A DNA stretch of 64,000 bases from NCBI GenBank assembly GCA_013397695.1, contig VYZI01000043.1, forward strand, positions 3,949,686 to 4,013,685, in the 5' to 3' direction. How positions within the stretch are numbered: the stretch's first letter is position 1; each line of letters starts with the position of its first letter. This DNA is from Centropus unirufus (lineage: Eukaryota; Chordata; Aves; Cuculiformes; Centropidae). This document shows, piece by piece, positions 14,001 to 27,750 of the stretch. Under the pieces are notes generated by a model. The model made no database searches. It was not told where the DNA came from and saw only the letters and a program-made list of their open reading frames with translations. The translations under genes were made by a program, and so were the position numbers.

Positions 14001-15639
14001 GATGTGTGACAAGTTGTGTTGGTTCAATGAACCGGATTGGCAGAAAACTAAACTAGCAGGAGGTGGGGAAAGGCTAGCAGGAGAAAGCAAGGGAGAAAGC
14101 CAAGAGTTTGTCAAAAGCAAAACACTTTTTCACTTGGAGATATTACTCTATTTAATTGCCTTGCTTGTGGTTTGAGATCCTGCCGAGCTGAACCCAGGGA
14201 TGATGCCCAAGCCCTTGTCCATGAGCACAACAGTAAAGCTAAATGAATCTGCAGATGCTCTTGAAGGACCACTTCTCTGCCCCGATCTGGGATGCTGTGA
14301 TTTTAAGATCTTTTTGGAGGATTTGAGACCTCCAAGAGAACAGCAGTGATGGTAGCTTGTTTGCATCCACATTCATGTGAGAGCTGGAAAGGTTCTCACT
14401 CTAATTTTGGCCATATAACCCAAGATTTTCTGCTGGAGCCTCCACTTCTTTCCCCAGTTTTCCTCTAGACCTATTACCTTATTTCTCTAAGTACATTTCC
14501 TGCTTGTGATGTGCTTGTTTCAATCCATGGTGTTGGTGCTACCAACCAAGTGGAGGTTGTATCTGCCTCTTTACGTTCAACAACACACTGCAGCCCTTCT
14601 TGCATCTGAATTTTGGTTTTGCTATGAAGTGAGGGGCAAAACATAACTGAGTTTGCAGCTAAGTAAGCCTTTCTACTGTGAACTCTTGGGATAAAATATC
14701 ATCTCCTAGTGGCGTGAAAAATGCCTCAGAGGAGGGACCACAACAGGTTGGTGGGAAAAAACAGTGATAAATAACACGCCTGATGGTCATAGCAGGCAAG
14801 TGAGGACGTCTGACATAATCAGGGGATAATAAAGAATCTCACCAGGCTTTTAGGAGCGTAGGACTCGGAGAGACACAGGGCAGCAAGCCAACACCATTGC
14901 TTAGGCTCATTCCTGGCTGCCAGGAGTGAAACAGCTTCATTCGAGCCGCTGAGAAGTGGTTTGCAAAAGCTTCAGATATATTCACTGGGGAGAAAATTAC
15001 CTGTCAAAAGAATGATAAAGCCATGGTGTGCTTTGCTACTAGAATTCATTTGTCCTGTCTGGTGAAGAGGAAGAGCTCAGGTGGCACCACATTCCTTTGC
15101 TAAGGAATCCTTTTGCTGTTGAAAGGATAGATACAGGGCAAGATATTAAAGAGAAGCATCCACATTTATAGTGCAGTGAGACATGTTATTGAACAGCTCT
15201 TTTTAAAAAAAAAAATGCAATTCTCTGTATTGTCATACTTCAAGTTAAATCCATGCACATGTCTGCAATCCTGGACCCGCAAGTACCATGTACTTTATAG
15301 GGATTGCTTCTTGATGTGGCTACAACAGGGTAAATGTCTCACACATGCGAACCAAACCACCATCAGCCATCACTTGTACTAGAAAAAAATCAAGGCAAAT
15401 CACACCCATTTACAGCCATCCCAGGAACATCTCTTTTTGCCCTGCAGATATTTTTGTCAGCAATAGGGATGGTTTCACAGTGTAGGTCATGTACTCACAG
15501 AAGGTAGGGCAGAAGGCACTCTGAGAAGTCACTTGTTCCAATATTTCTTCCCTGTTTTAGCCAATAATCGGGTGCTGATTGATAAACAGATTTTGTCCAT
15601 CGTTCAGTCTAGACACTGGTGAATTAGGGGAACTGCGGC
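8082..15639. other. Intergenic, nothing recognised
   Basis: No exon or transposon is recognised. A short stretch near 15505-15545 vaguely resembles a decayed CR1 end but is too weak to call. Around 9480-9930 the sequence is AT-rich. Confidence 0.55.
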
Positions 15640-16115
15640 AAGTGGATCAAAGGAAGTTGTCAGATCCTCTGCTCAGTGTTGGTGTGGCCAGTGCTGGCAA
15701 TATTCAATCTAGAATCTGCGAGTCAAGAGGAAAAGGAGGTCTGGGACATGTCCTACAAGAGACAATGAGGGGAGCTGATCTTGTTTGGTCTGACAAAGAG
15801 GACTAAGGGGAATGTAATGATGCATAGAGATAACTGGAAGTGATTAGAAGGACAGAAGAGCCAGAACGTTTCTCAGCAGTGCCAAGCAATGTAACATGGA
15901 GCAATATCCACAAACTGGGGCTTGGAAGGTTCATATTGGCCAGCAGGAAACAATTACCATGCACATGGTGCAGCACTGGGACAGGACACCATAGGTGAGG
16001 AATCTCCACCCTTGAAGGTGCTCAAGCCCTGGCTAGACACAGCCATGACCAGCCTGGCCTGGCACTGGCAACAGCCCTGCTCTGGATGGCAGCTTGGGGT
16101 GGAGAACCCAGAGGT
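15640..16115 (+). mobile_element. Old, diverged CR1 LINE fragment in sense orientation
   Basis: The sense strand carries diverged CR1 3' segments in the right order: TTTGGTCTGACAAAGAGGAC near 15783, CAGAAGAGCCAGAACGTTTCTC near 15852, an octamer-distant AGGAATCTCCACCCTTGAAGG near 15998, and a CTGGCTAGACACAG match near 16028. The terminal octamer repeat is missing or decayed. It is visibly older than the other three copies. The left boundary is uncertain. Confidence 0.75.
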
Positions 16116-17689
16116 GCTTCAAAACAACCATGTGATGGCATGAATTGTCCCTTCTCACTGAGAGCCCTGGTGTGGTTGCCTGCAGTGTGCTGCCATATGT
16201 CCTACCGCAAATATCTGGAGATCCTTTGAGAGATCCTTTGGGACCTGAGGATAGGAATACATGAGAAGGAAATTGTGTTGAACCTCTTTGTAATTCTACA
16301 CTGGTTAGGCATGCCTATGAAGAACCCTCTGCAGATCCCATGGTGTCTATTACATGCATGCACTCCTTCATCAGCCTACAGGTGCAAGCCCCCCCGCCAT
16401 CCTCCCAGATAATGAACTGTTTGAGGATAAGGAGTCAAATTAAACCTTTGTATCTCACATATAGTGACTGGAAAATAGCAAGGAAAAAATAAAAACCAGG
16501 GCAGGACTCTTCAGAGCAGGCAGTAGGAGAGAAATGAAAGTACTTTTATCATTTTTCCTCACAAGAAAAGTGACAGAAGGAAACTTCGCAGCCTTCCGGG
16601 TGCTGCCTTGATTTTCCAGCAAGGTTGCAGTAATAAGCAATCAGCTGATTGAAATGCTGCATTTCAGCCAGCCAGGAGAATAAGCAGACTTTCTATCAGG
16701 ATTCTCTACAACAGAGCATTCCTTGTGATAAATGAACTGAAGAACAAGAAAAATGAATATAACCTACTACTGTGCATGGATTCATCAATTCAGAGAAAGC
16801 TGCTGACAGAGAGAGAGGGAAGGAAAAGATACCACACAGGGGGATTTGGTAGGAGGAGGTATACAGGAAGATTGCACTGAGCTCCTAGGAAGCACATGGG
16901 TTGAAGAGGAGACCTCTGCTATGTGCCCATGCAGAGGTGACCACAAGATTACGGGGCAAAAGTAGGAATCTATTGGGCTGTGCCCACTCGAGACTTGTGT
17001 TTGGGGGAAGAAAACTGCACCACTTAAGTGACAGGTCCTTGAGGTCTAATATTGACTCCCTGATGTGTGCAAATTGATCAGACCAGCCATGACAGAGTGG
17101 TTCTTGAGGAGGTATAAGCATATAGAAAACACAAGCAAATTTCCAGCATGATCCTACTGTTCTCCAAGGGGAGGTCTGAGATGGCAGGATCATCGCCCAT
17201 CAATATTCCCTTCTTCCCCTGTGCCATAGACAGGATCACAACCTGTGGTTCCTTCACCTGGTATAAAAACCATTGTACTCCAGAAGAAAAAGATGTAACA
17301 ACATCCACAACTGGCAGCTGAAGTCAGCAAGGTTCAAACCAGGGGGACCATGCAAATCACTAGCAGTCAGGGTAATTAACCACTGAAATAGGTTACAAAG
17401 AGTTAGAGGGAGTCATCCATGTCTCACCTTCATCTTCACTGTCAGCAAATGAGGAGTGTAGGCTTTCTAAAAGACACAGCCAAGCTTGGCCAACAAATGC
17501 TGGGAGAGTTTCAAGAAGGAGGGGGAAACCTTCTTTACAGTGTGACCACAGAACACTGAAGCAGACTTTGCTGGTTCTTTAGATGTAATGCTGGTGACTC
17601 CCATTATTCCATTCTGCAGTCTCCAGCTGACAAATGTAGCTAGTAAGGAGTCAGATTAAAAAGAAGCGCATGAGAAGCCATTGAGCTTT

Positions 17690-17920
17690 CATCTACTTTC
17701 AGGGCGCAATTTTTGTCTGGAGTATCTTTTTTATAAAGAAATGTAAATTAATGTCATTATAGTTCTTAGCGTGACTTTTCCCCCCTTTCTTATGATATAA
17801 TAATAGCCTGTAAAAAGACTTTGTTTAAAGCTATGGAGTTAATTTTCTATAATAATTGTTAACAGTTGGAGTTTTTCTTTCTTCAAGCTCCTGGGAGAAG
17901 CATGGACAGATTTATTAATG
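17690..17920. promoter_or_regulatory. Candidate enhancer block
   Basis: Non-repetitive AT-rich sequence with AAATTAATGTC, a TCF/LEF-like CTTTGTTTAAAG at 17819-17830, GTTAATTTTC and a SOX-like ATAATTGTTAACAG. It stands out from its surroundings in motif density. Confidence 0.3.
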
Positions 17921-19475
17921 GTGTCCCCCTATGTGATTGATGGGCTGTCAAAAAGGGAAACTTCACACCTGAAAAAACCTGAAACAAGAACACTTACACC
18001 AAAAATAGCATCTGTGCTTGGTACCTCTGCAAGTCTCTGTGAAGTGAGTTGTGGCCAAGCCTTCCCAGGGGCTTCTCTACCCCAGTTTCTCCTCTGTTGA
18101 TTCAGGGCTGTGCTCTGTTCTTCTTTTACTACAGAGCTGGATACACTTGTGACATCACAACAGTTGTGATGGATGAGGTGAAAGAAGAGGGATTGTATAT
18201 CCAAAAGGTGGGATAATTGTCATGGAAGAGCTTCCTCCAACATGTGCATGCCAGAGCAAACAGAACTTACACATGTGATTTCTACATATACACATAGTGA
18301 TGCATGGGTAAAGTCTTGGGTACATTTATTTCACTATCATTGGTAGCAGGTAACACCTGATATTTTCCAAGATTTTCCAGTCTGTAGAACACATTATATT
18401 ATACTTCTCCACTCCAGAAAGCACTGGCAGCTTTGCAATCAGCTTAGGCAAGTACAAGTATGGAAGCTCTTGTCTTCATTGCCTGGTGGCCATTTCTACC
18501 CCAAAAGCATCTGCTCTTTCATTCATTGCCTACGTCCTGTGGGTACTTGACGTGAGCACCAGGAATCATGGGGCAGGCCCTGGTGGCTACAAGATGACTC
18601 TACCAAGTTCAGCTAGATCAAAATCTTCTTACAAAATGGATATGCAGGGTTTTGGGCAAGATGACTGTGTGGTTCTTAAATCATATATAAATACCAGCTC
18701 TCATGTAGTCCTGAGAAGGGCACCTCTGGCATGTTGTTGCATCCATGAGTTCATGAGCCTACATCCTTCCCACTGCAAAGGAAATCAATCAGCAGCATGA
18801 ACAGGAGGGAAATTGGTACAACTGGAGCAGGTCAACAGCAAAAAAGGGTTTCGTCCAGTCCCTTACAGAGAATGCCCACATATATACAGACAAACCATGC
18901 TATTCACTGTGCCTTTGCCTCCTTTTCCAACATCCACAATCCATACAACAACGGATACAAGCCAAGATGATCAGAGTCCTGGAGAAATACTTCCATCTCA
19001 GTTTCTGCCATTTGTTTGGGCTTTTATTTCTACAGACATTTGCTTCATAGATGTATTCCTTCCCTGAAATACCAAGCACGAACTTTCTTGGAACAGCTGG
19101 GGAGGATTTTTCACAATTCTACCCTACTGCTTTAATCAGTAAGATCCTATGGGACACCAGCACATCCCCAGGCACCAGGAGGATCAGCAGGGTCTCTAAA
19201 GTTACCTAGGGTAAGTGGTACTGAAAGGCCTGAGACCTTGTGTTCCATCATATGTCAGATGAAGAAGTGATAGGAGCCATTTAAGCATGTGATAGGAGCA
19301 ATGAAAAGGTCAAGCCTTACCCACTGAGCACAACTTCTGCTCCAATGGTAAAAATAATCTGTTTTAATAATCTTAATAATCTTTCTCTAGTATTCTTTGT
19401 CCATATGGTTGGTAATCTAGCTGCTTAGGGATGAATTACAAAAAAATCCTCAAATAGGGATCTGATGGCTTAGCT

Positions 19476-19560
19476 CAGAGAATCAAAGAAATTAGAGGCA
19501 GAGAAGCCCTAGCTAGCCACTTAGTCTTCCTTACCCTCCAGGTCTCCTTCTCACAGGGTC
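19476..19560 (-). mobile_element. Possible very old CR1-like 3' end
   Basis: AGAGAATCAAAGAAATTAGAG followed by CACTTAGTCTTCC resembles a decayed CR1/L3 3' end in reverse orientation. The match is short and degraded, and a profile search could easily overturn it. Confidence 0.25.
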
Positions 19561-22500
19561 CTGCTAGGCTGAAGGAACAGTGCCAGATCAAAGCCTCCAG
19601 TGGAAACTCAGCTCTTCTCAGCTCTTCCCCAACTTCCCATCACTGTGGGCACTTCTGTCACCACGTTATTTCTCCTCTTGCTTATTAATACTACATTTTC
19701 TTCAGGACAGTGACTGTCCCTCACAATGACTTTACACTCAGCAAACAAGGACGCTAATCAGGGACAGACCCTTCCCATGCTGTGCCAACAGTGATTAAAA
19801 ATGTACAAAAATCCACCTGCAGGCTCTTCCACGGTTTACCAAGCTCCTAAAGGGGTTCCCACAAATGTTGCTTCCCATCTTTGGGCAAGGAAGGAATTGA
19901 TCCAGCTGCCCTCTAGTGCAGATCAGCACAGCCCACTGACTTCCCTTGTGTGACCCTGGTCTGATGAGAAGATCTGGCTGAGGTAGCTGGTGTTGCTGGA
20001 AGGAGGAAGCCTGCATCTCATCTATTTTTATTTGTGAAGATTCATCCCAACCAAGACAGAGCCATCCTTGCAAAATTGACGCGCAGAAAGCAATCCTAAG
20101 GTGCAAAAGGGACCTTGTGCAGAAAGCAGGGGCTACAGGACCCTAGCCTGCTGGTGGTCTGCAATGGGCTTTTAATTTATTTAACCATGGGCAAACAGAT
20201 GTAATCAACATAACCTTCCCCATCTCCTTTGGCACCACAACGGAGCTACAGGCAAGCTCTGCTGGGGACAGGCCGTCACATTGGGATGAGACTGTGAAGC
20301 CTTAAGGTTATGAGGCCACTGCTGTGAGTTTTCCCCAAATCTTTACATGCCCAGTTGGTCTCAGCAAGACACCATTAACTTACAGAGGAAGAAGAAAGGA
20401 GCCCCATCTGGAGCTTAGAAAGCACAAATCTGCCATTCTCTCTTTGCAGGCTGGGGCTGTCTGAACAGAAGGTAAAGGTTGCAGGGAGATGCTTTCATAG
20501 GAAACAATGCATGGGAAACACAGAGACAATACACTTTTCTCTTCCCACCCCTCCGTCCCACTCCCCCGCCCCAGCTATTTCACTGCAAGAGCAGGTACCT
20601 AAAATCAAGAGCACAGAAAACTGCAAGTCAGGAACAATTCTGCTTTCAACAATTCTTACCACGCTCTTCTTTGAGCTAATAAATATTTCGCAGTATTGCA
20701 CCATTACAGCATTATCAAGTCCTCTGGATGAGGAAAATAAAATCTACCCACGCACTGATTTTGTCTTGCAGCAGCCAAAACCATAAAACACACATTGGCA
20801 ACAGTCAGCGCAGGTAGTGAATTACATAGTCTTACTCTTAACAGAGCTCTGGGTGCAGGATTTTAAAGGATTTTAAAGAAGTAGACTGTCAGAAATGCTG
20901 AAATCTGAGTGTTTTCTTTCCGTTACAGAAGCTCTCCAAATTGACAATAGAGCTGTTTGTCTGCTGTCCTCTGAATATATCAGCAAATGAAGTTCTCCTC
21001 TTTTTTACCTTTGGCCTATTTGCAAATCTCTGCATTCTATACTTATTTTTGAAGCATGAAAATTCGCCAGTCAGTTTGAAAAACAAATCAGGTGCTCCTG
21101 GTCCATTTTCTCCAGCTCAGCATGTCCAAGGGATGAGTGCCTGAGATGCATAACAGCCGCTTTAATGCCAAATAGGAAAGAAAAATTTCCTGACAAGAAG
21201 AAGATACCTTAACTGCTTCAGTTGCTCTAAATCTGGGAGGCCCAGGCCCTCCTTGGATTGGCTTACGAAGTTTCTGATGCTCCATCCCCCCATGTTGACC
21301 AGCCAATTGATCCAGCTGAAATCTGTCTTCAGGAAAGAAAAAAAAAAACAACCAAAAAACCCAACAAAGTAGAAGGGCATTTTTAAGCTTCATTGTTTTG
21401 GTCACTGAGATAACAGCAGTGTCTCAGTGCTCAAAAGCGCAGACAGAGACAGGAGGAAAAGCAGGCAGGATGGCGACTGCTTCCCAAATCGTTCAGGTGC
21501 TGGAGAAGAGGATTCATTAAACAGTGATAGGTAATTGATGGTGCTTGGGTTTCTGCAGGTCTCTACCATCACATGTGGTTGATTATTCCCTACAAATATT
21601 TCCCTTTTGACTGCAATTTTATGTAGCCAGGAGTTACCACATTCTGGCTTGCATCTCTGGTTCCAGCCAGGAACCAGCACCAGCAACTTCAGCAGAGAGT
21701 ACTGTAACACTGTGTGATGGCAAATATTCCATGACTACCTGGAAATATCCTGACACCTGCAGATCAGTTTAAACCATGAAGCATGAGGTTTCATATCTCT
21801 TACAAATCACTTGGAAGCACCAACAGTGGACGTTGAAGCTAACCACATAATTGTCCAGGTGTCAGCACCAGACACATATGAAGCTATTCCTTTTAATAAC
21901 AGATTGCATAGGGGGAAAAAACCCCACTACTTATTTTTTATTTTTTCCAAGCTTTGACATTTCCTTCTTTTTAATTATAGGTAATGTTACCCAGCTGAAG
22001 CCTCACCCAATGCTTTCCAGACAGGTATTGGTATTCAGGCTTTACAGCATTGGAAAACTGACATGAAAGACAGCCACTAACTTGCATGCAGCCAGCAAGA
22101 ACATCACCAGAATAATGCACTGAACAGTAGGCTGTATCACTTCTCTCTCCCATAAATAAACCCCAGGAAACCCAATGGAATAGTAAATAAAATCTGGTCT
22201 GCTGTGTGCTATGATTCACCAGAAGAATGGAAGAATTTCCTGATGATGCAGAAAAAAAATATGGAAAGTCTAGTTGCATGTCCAGGAGGGGAGAGAGACC
22301 AAAGGGGAAGGGATAATCAGATGGAAGAAAAATCTGAAAGCAAATGCTTTTTAATTATCGTCATTTCAAGGGAGCATAGAACGACTCCACATGGTTCCTC
22401 ATGGTTGTAGAGAAAGACCCAGGTCAGGGCAGAGGGCAATTCCAGGGTCAGATTCTTATTGAAAGTGAAAATTGTTCTTATTGTACTTAACACCAGCTTT

Positions 22501-24004
22501 AGGAATATTAAAGAACAATTTGGGTTTTGTCAGTTAATACACTGAGGCCTGTAGTTAATGTGGCACTAAGATAGATATTTTTTTTTTAAAAAAGGCTATT
22601 AATCTAGCAAGATTTTAACGAGCTCAGCAAATATAATGTGACTCTAACACTTTAAAATACTCCATCTAGAAATTAACACCAGCCTCATTCACTGGTGCAA
22701 GCATAATGGTTCTGATCGACAGGTCGTGTTCACCGACTGCAGAGAGGTTACAAAGACTTGAGGCAGATCAGCTACTGGTCTCCTATTTATTTAAAGGCAC
22801 TCGAGGGTTTTTTCACTTTTACATCGCTGGAAGATGCCCAAGGGATCTTTTAAATCCTCCAGCCCTCAGCCTAGCCTGTGTCTATGCTCATCATCCTGAC
22901 CCTTTTCGTGACAATAGAAGATAGCTGTAATAAAGATGCTGTCTTTCCTTAAAAAGCCTGCCATCTTATCCAGGGCTATAATTTTCCCACTAAATATAGT
23001 TCTGTCCCATGTTGCTAAAAAGCCCTTTTAAATGGGTGGGCAAGGGCATGAACAAATTCAGACCTCACAATTGCATTTTGGTGGAAGTCCTGGTACAAGA
23101 TTGCTGGACACAAACCACATTGGTTCAGTCTCCAGGAGCAGCCCACATAGTTTTGCCTCTCTGTGACCACCCCAAAAACAGCAATCCATTGTAACAGTGA
23201 AGGAAGTCCCACTGAAACAGGACCAGATCATCAAAAGAGTACATTACAGAGGTTTTGGCCCGAAATTTTACCAAACTGTCAGTTCTCAGCAGAGACATAT
23301 TATCAGAGGCTGACCTCAACAAGGGAATCCTCCTGGGACTTCTGTGCAAGCCTAGCACTGATTCAGTTTGTAAAAACTGAAAAACAGCCCCCGATGAACC
23401 ATGAAGGGCTGCAGTGAATCTCACCAGTGCCTGATGGGCTGGACACTGGTGTCCTGTGGTGGGAAAAACGCCCATCCCTCAGTCATACTAATGCAAAGTC
23501 CAACCTCTTGCCTTAAATTCTTATGAAAGGAGAGAAGTGGAGCTGCTGAAGGGCTAAGAGGAAAGGAGATTTGTCTGCAAAGGCTTTTTCTAAGATATCC
23601 TTCAGTGCCAAATTTCTGGCTTCTCCCTGACCCTGGGGAGGCACCTCACACTCCCCAAATCAGAAAGTTCCCTAGGGCATTTGAAAGCCCCCAGGAAAGA
23701 CTTCAAAATGAGAGCCATTTTATGCTACGAAGTGAGAAACAGCGAAAAGGCTGGAGGGATCAGCTCCAGTCCCTCTCCCCACTTACATGGCATTTGTGCT
23801 CCATTATTTTTCTCTCCTAACATTACTTTTCTCCTCTCTTTCCAGTAGCACCCAAACCCTACATACAAACTCCCCTGGCCCCATCCTCAGCTGGGGGAAC
23901 ACGCTGAAATTAGATGGTTGGTGTTACTGGGAACATCGATCTCTTTTTCCTCCCCATCTGGCTTTACTGCAAGATTTTTATTGCTACTGCTTTTTTTGCT
24001 GAGG

Positions 24005-24245
24005 AACCACGTCTCCTTATGGCACATCCGAATGGCCTTAAAATAAAGGAATGAGACCTTTCAGCCAGCAAAAACCTGTAAATAAACAGTTTGGGCTGGC
24101 AATCAATGGGCAATCTCTCTAAGCCATGGGATTGTTCAGTTAGATTAAGCCTTTCTAATGAATTCCTCATTGAACCACTGAACAGAAATGAAGCCTTGTT
24201 AGCTCATTATCTTTCTAATTAACCCATTCTAAACCTGCTCCTTCC
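24005..24245. promoter_or_regulatory. Candidate enhancer block with double FOX site
   Basis: TGTAAATAAACA at 24077-24088 contains two overlapping forkhead motifs (GTAAATA and ATAAACA). It is followed by a SOX-like ATTGTTC, TTAGATTAAGCC, CTAATGAATTCC and CTAATTAACCC. The combination suggests a regulatory element. Confidence 0.35.
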
Positions 24246-26551
24246 TCACCAGGAGGTAGCTGTGCTGTTTGGGTTTCACACTGAGGTTTATCAATGACCC
24301 CCCGAGAGCCTTTTGTATCAGTAACTGAGATTTATTTGAAATGACTGAGGAAGGCAGCTTCCAGTTTATTCCCTGTGCCAGATGAAGGTCCGAATACTAT
24401 GTTATCCTCAGGCTACAATTTCCCAAGGACAAGCCATGTGTTGTGAGCATCTCCAAGCCCCTTTCTGCAGTGATGGATGCTCCCCCTCCCCACCAACCCT
24501 TGTTTGCATGCAGATCTCCAGGCTCGTTAAGCTGACGAAGGGGCCTGCCCTCCCTCACAGGGACATGGGACCGCACTGTGTCTGCCTGCAGACAGCAAGA
24601 GTATTTCACCATTGGTACTGGCTGCTCCCAGCTGGTTTTGTGTTTGGAAGCAGGGTTCTAGGCAAACACAGCGATATGTCTAATAGACTGAGAGCCCTCT
24701 TCCCAAAGGGTGGCCACAGCAACCCCATTATTTGGGCCATTTTAAAGGAGACAGGCCATATAGTAACATCCAGCAGAGATCAATCCCATGTCAGGAAAAG
24801 CATGAAGCGATCAGCCTGATGGGTTCAAGTCTGGTGTCCCTAAGTGACAGCAATCTCTGTTTCTTGGCTTCTTGCTAGAAACCCCCACTATGGAGCAGCT
24901 CATGGGATCTCATGCTTAGAAGCCCTGGCATCAAGCCTGTCGATGCACTCAGACACGGACCCACATCCCACTGCTCTCAGTGGTGTCCCAGGTGTTTGTA
25001 ACTTTCTGTCATCTCTTTCCCTAAGCAGCTAGTGGGTCTTTTTCCCCTTTCATCCTCCTGTTTAACAGCAACTCTCCCTTTTGAAAAGTCTCCCTTGGTC
25101 TTGTTCCTGCTGGGTTCAGGACCTGACTGACAACATTTCCAGCTGGGGAGAACACATCTTTCCGTCCCAGACCAGGTGACATAACACCCAGAGCAGCCCA
25201 CATCCCCCATCAGTATCCGTCAAAGGAGTGAAAGGAGCAGAATGATGCCTCCTTCTTAATTCTTCTTTTCTCAGTCCCTTTCTGCATCTCAACAGCAGGC
25301 ACAGGACCTGCTCAGGAGCCCACGTCTTGGCACACCCCTCATCGAAGCCCATTTTGAGATGGACAGCCCAAGCCATGAGCTTCCCTGAGCATCACCAGCC
25401 TGCAGCTCAGCAATCAGCATTTCCTCCCCTTCTTCCAACAACCTCCACTGTTTTTACCACCCTTGCCTGGATTGTCTGTCAAATGGCCCTGATTGACCAG
25501 CCACATACACTGAAAAATATATTTCAGTCCCAGGCCAAAGCCTGGCATGTTTTGAAGCGCCCATTGCAGGTTTTGTCAGTAGAAATACCAACCTAAGATC
25601 TACCCCTAGGGTTGCTTTGAAAACCTTTTTGAAGCAAGTAAAAATATCAAGTCTTGGATATCCCTTTCTTCTCTTGTTTTCAATTCTGGTTTTTCCCCTT
25701 ACCTTCCTCCTACAACCCCTACCCAGCCCAAGGGAAACCATGACTCCAATCCAACCTGCGAGATACATTCAGATCCTGCCTCCAAGAGCAACATTTTAAT
25801 AACCAGACCAGCCAGGGATCTCTAAATCTCTCTGAGGAAAGAAAGCAGTGAGGGTATAAACAAAAATATGCTTTGCCTAATTGTTTCTTATGTCGTCACG
25901 AGCAATTGAAAACGGCTCCTAGGGCGATATCCATTACATTTTGTAACAAAGGACTCTAAATGAAAGAAGCCCAGGCGGACCAGCAGTTGGAGCTAGAGAC
26001 AAGCCTGGCATATAAATCGGAGGCAATCTGCCCCCACTAACACCCCAAATGCTCCCACTTGATCTAGAAACTGGCTCAGCAAGAAAGAAATTCCAGCACA
26101 TCTGGGATCTCTATTTCACAGGATACTTGGTGGCTGGAAAAGCCCCCTTCTCTCAGGGAAGACAGCACAGCCACCTGTCCATGTGTTCAACCAACCACTG
26201 CAAGTTCACATGCCACATTTTCCTAATGAGTTTCTGCCAGGGTCTGCATCCATCCATGGGGTTGTAGCCCAGTTCTTAAGGAGGGTGATAGTGTAGAAGG
26301 CTGTATGTAAGCAGGGGGACAACTGAAGCGGTAAATGCTAAGCTGAGACAGACACTGCTGTGTTTGGCTATTAAAAAATAGAAAAGGCAATTTAGACTGC
26401 ACAATATACCAGATCACTGCCTGTGCCTTTGAAATTATTTTGTTTTATATTTAGTGTAAAATTCACTTTGTATACATTAGTCTATCCTACCATCAGCATC
26501 ATACCCCTCTCATCTCATAGACGGCTGAACTGAGACTGCTCACATTCCCGG

Positions 26552-26647
26552 TCTATTCTATTCTATTCTATTCTATTCTATTCTATTCTATTCTATTCTA
26601 TTCTATTCTATTCTATTCTATTCTATTCTATTCTATTCTATTCTATT
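26552..26647 (+). repeat. Pure (TTCTA)n pentanucleotide microsatellite, about 19 copies
   Basis: Ninety-six bases of uninterrupted 5-base repeat. There is no impurity, which points to a young and probably length-variable array. Pentanucleotide arrays of this motif are common in birds. Confidence 0.99.
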
Positions 26648-27689
26648 TGGTATAGCATCACCTGGACTTTAAGTAATCCATGAAGACAGGTGCTTTTTTT
26701 AATGTTGAAGCAGTGGTAAAATTGCAGCTATGAACTCTTCTACTGAACAACTTTATGCAGTAACATGGAGAAGACAAATGCAATGATGTTGGGTGGGCAG
26801 ATAGAGAATATCAAGCATGATTTCTGATTGAAATTATTCATTTTTTCAGGGAATTCAGTTTTAGACTGATTTTTCCTTTTGTTTCACTTAAAGGAGTCAA
26901 CTGTGATTTGAAGACAATACCCCTGCATTGTTGGCTGATGGATTGATTCCTACATGCAGCAGTCTTTACCTTTCAGAAGCTGCCCAGTTCCAGACACAAG
27001 CAGGCTAGTGCAAAGCAAAATGATTTTCATGCTTTTACCTGCTCACTCTACCATGGGAACTCAGCATTTCTTTTATTGGAAGGACTCTGCTGTGACTAAA
27101 AATCTCTGCTGTGAATATTCATGACTTGAATTCCTAGTCCTCGTTTCTTCAAACCTCAGCTCCTGTGGGACAGCTTCAACTTGCTTGGGGTTTCCCCCTT
27201 CACTGTCTCTTCCGCATCCTCTTTGTTTTACCCATGGCTGTCAAAAGTCTTTGCAAACATCACACACACACAGAGAACAAAGCCTCAGAACTCACATGTC
27301 AAGGCAAAAGAAACCTTACAATACAATGTTTTTATAAGCTGAAGATTCATTTTATGACAACTTCATGTCATCAGCATCAGCTCTTTCATGAGGTGTTAAT
27401 ACTAGAAGCAGATACAGAATTTAAAGTGTAAAACTGCTCTTTGTGCATAGAAAAACCCATAAAACCCTTCAAGATCTGCCTTAATATTTTCACTCCCAAA
27501 CATTTTAAGTTCCATCAGTGTCATGAGAGTGGTTTCATGAGATTCTTCATTCTTTAAATGTGGGCTTAGGAGAATGAGGAGATGATCCTGAACCTCCAGA
27601 ATGAGGAGAAGCTTAGCTCTTCCTAGGATCCTCCAGCTTCCTTTCTTCCAACCCTTGTGGCCCTCTTGGCTGGGTAGAAACAGTATTAA

Positions 27690-27750
27690 AGACCTTTTTT
27701 TACCTCCAATTTTTTTTTTACCTCCAAATTTTTTTTTACCTCCAAATCTT
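27690..27750 (+). repeat. Short tandem repeat of a T-run plus ACCTCCAAA unit
   Basis: Three successive copies of a T-tract followed by ACCTCCAA(A), spaced about 18-20 bases. The copies differ mainly in T-tract length and by one A. Confidence 0.9.

Larger units (their letters stand above)
16116..26551. other. Intergenic, apart from listed blocks
   Basis: No coding exon seen. Small direct repeats occur near 16218-16241 (AGATCCTTTG twice) and 20860-20879 (GGATTTTAAA twice). Confidence 0.55.

Noticed and set aside
15505..15545. Possible decayed CR1 3' end just before the 15.6 kb CR1 copy
   Set aside because: Only a few short matches; not distinguishable from chance by eye.
20860..20880. Short direct repeat GGATTTTAAA
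   Set aside because: Two copies of a 10-base AT-rich motif are not enough to suggest function.
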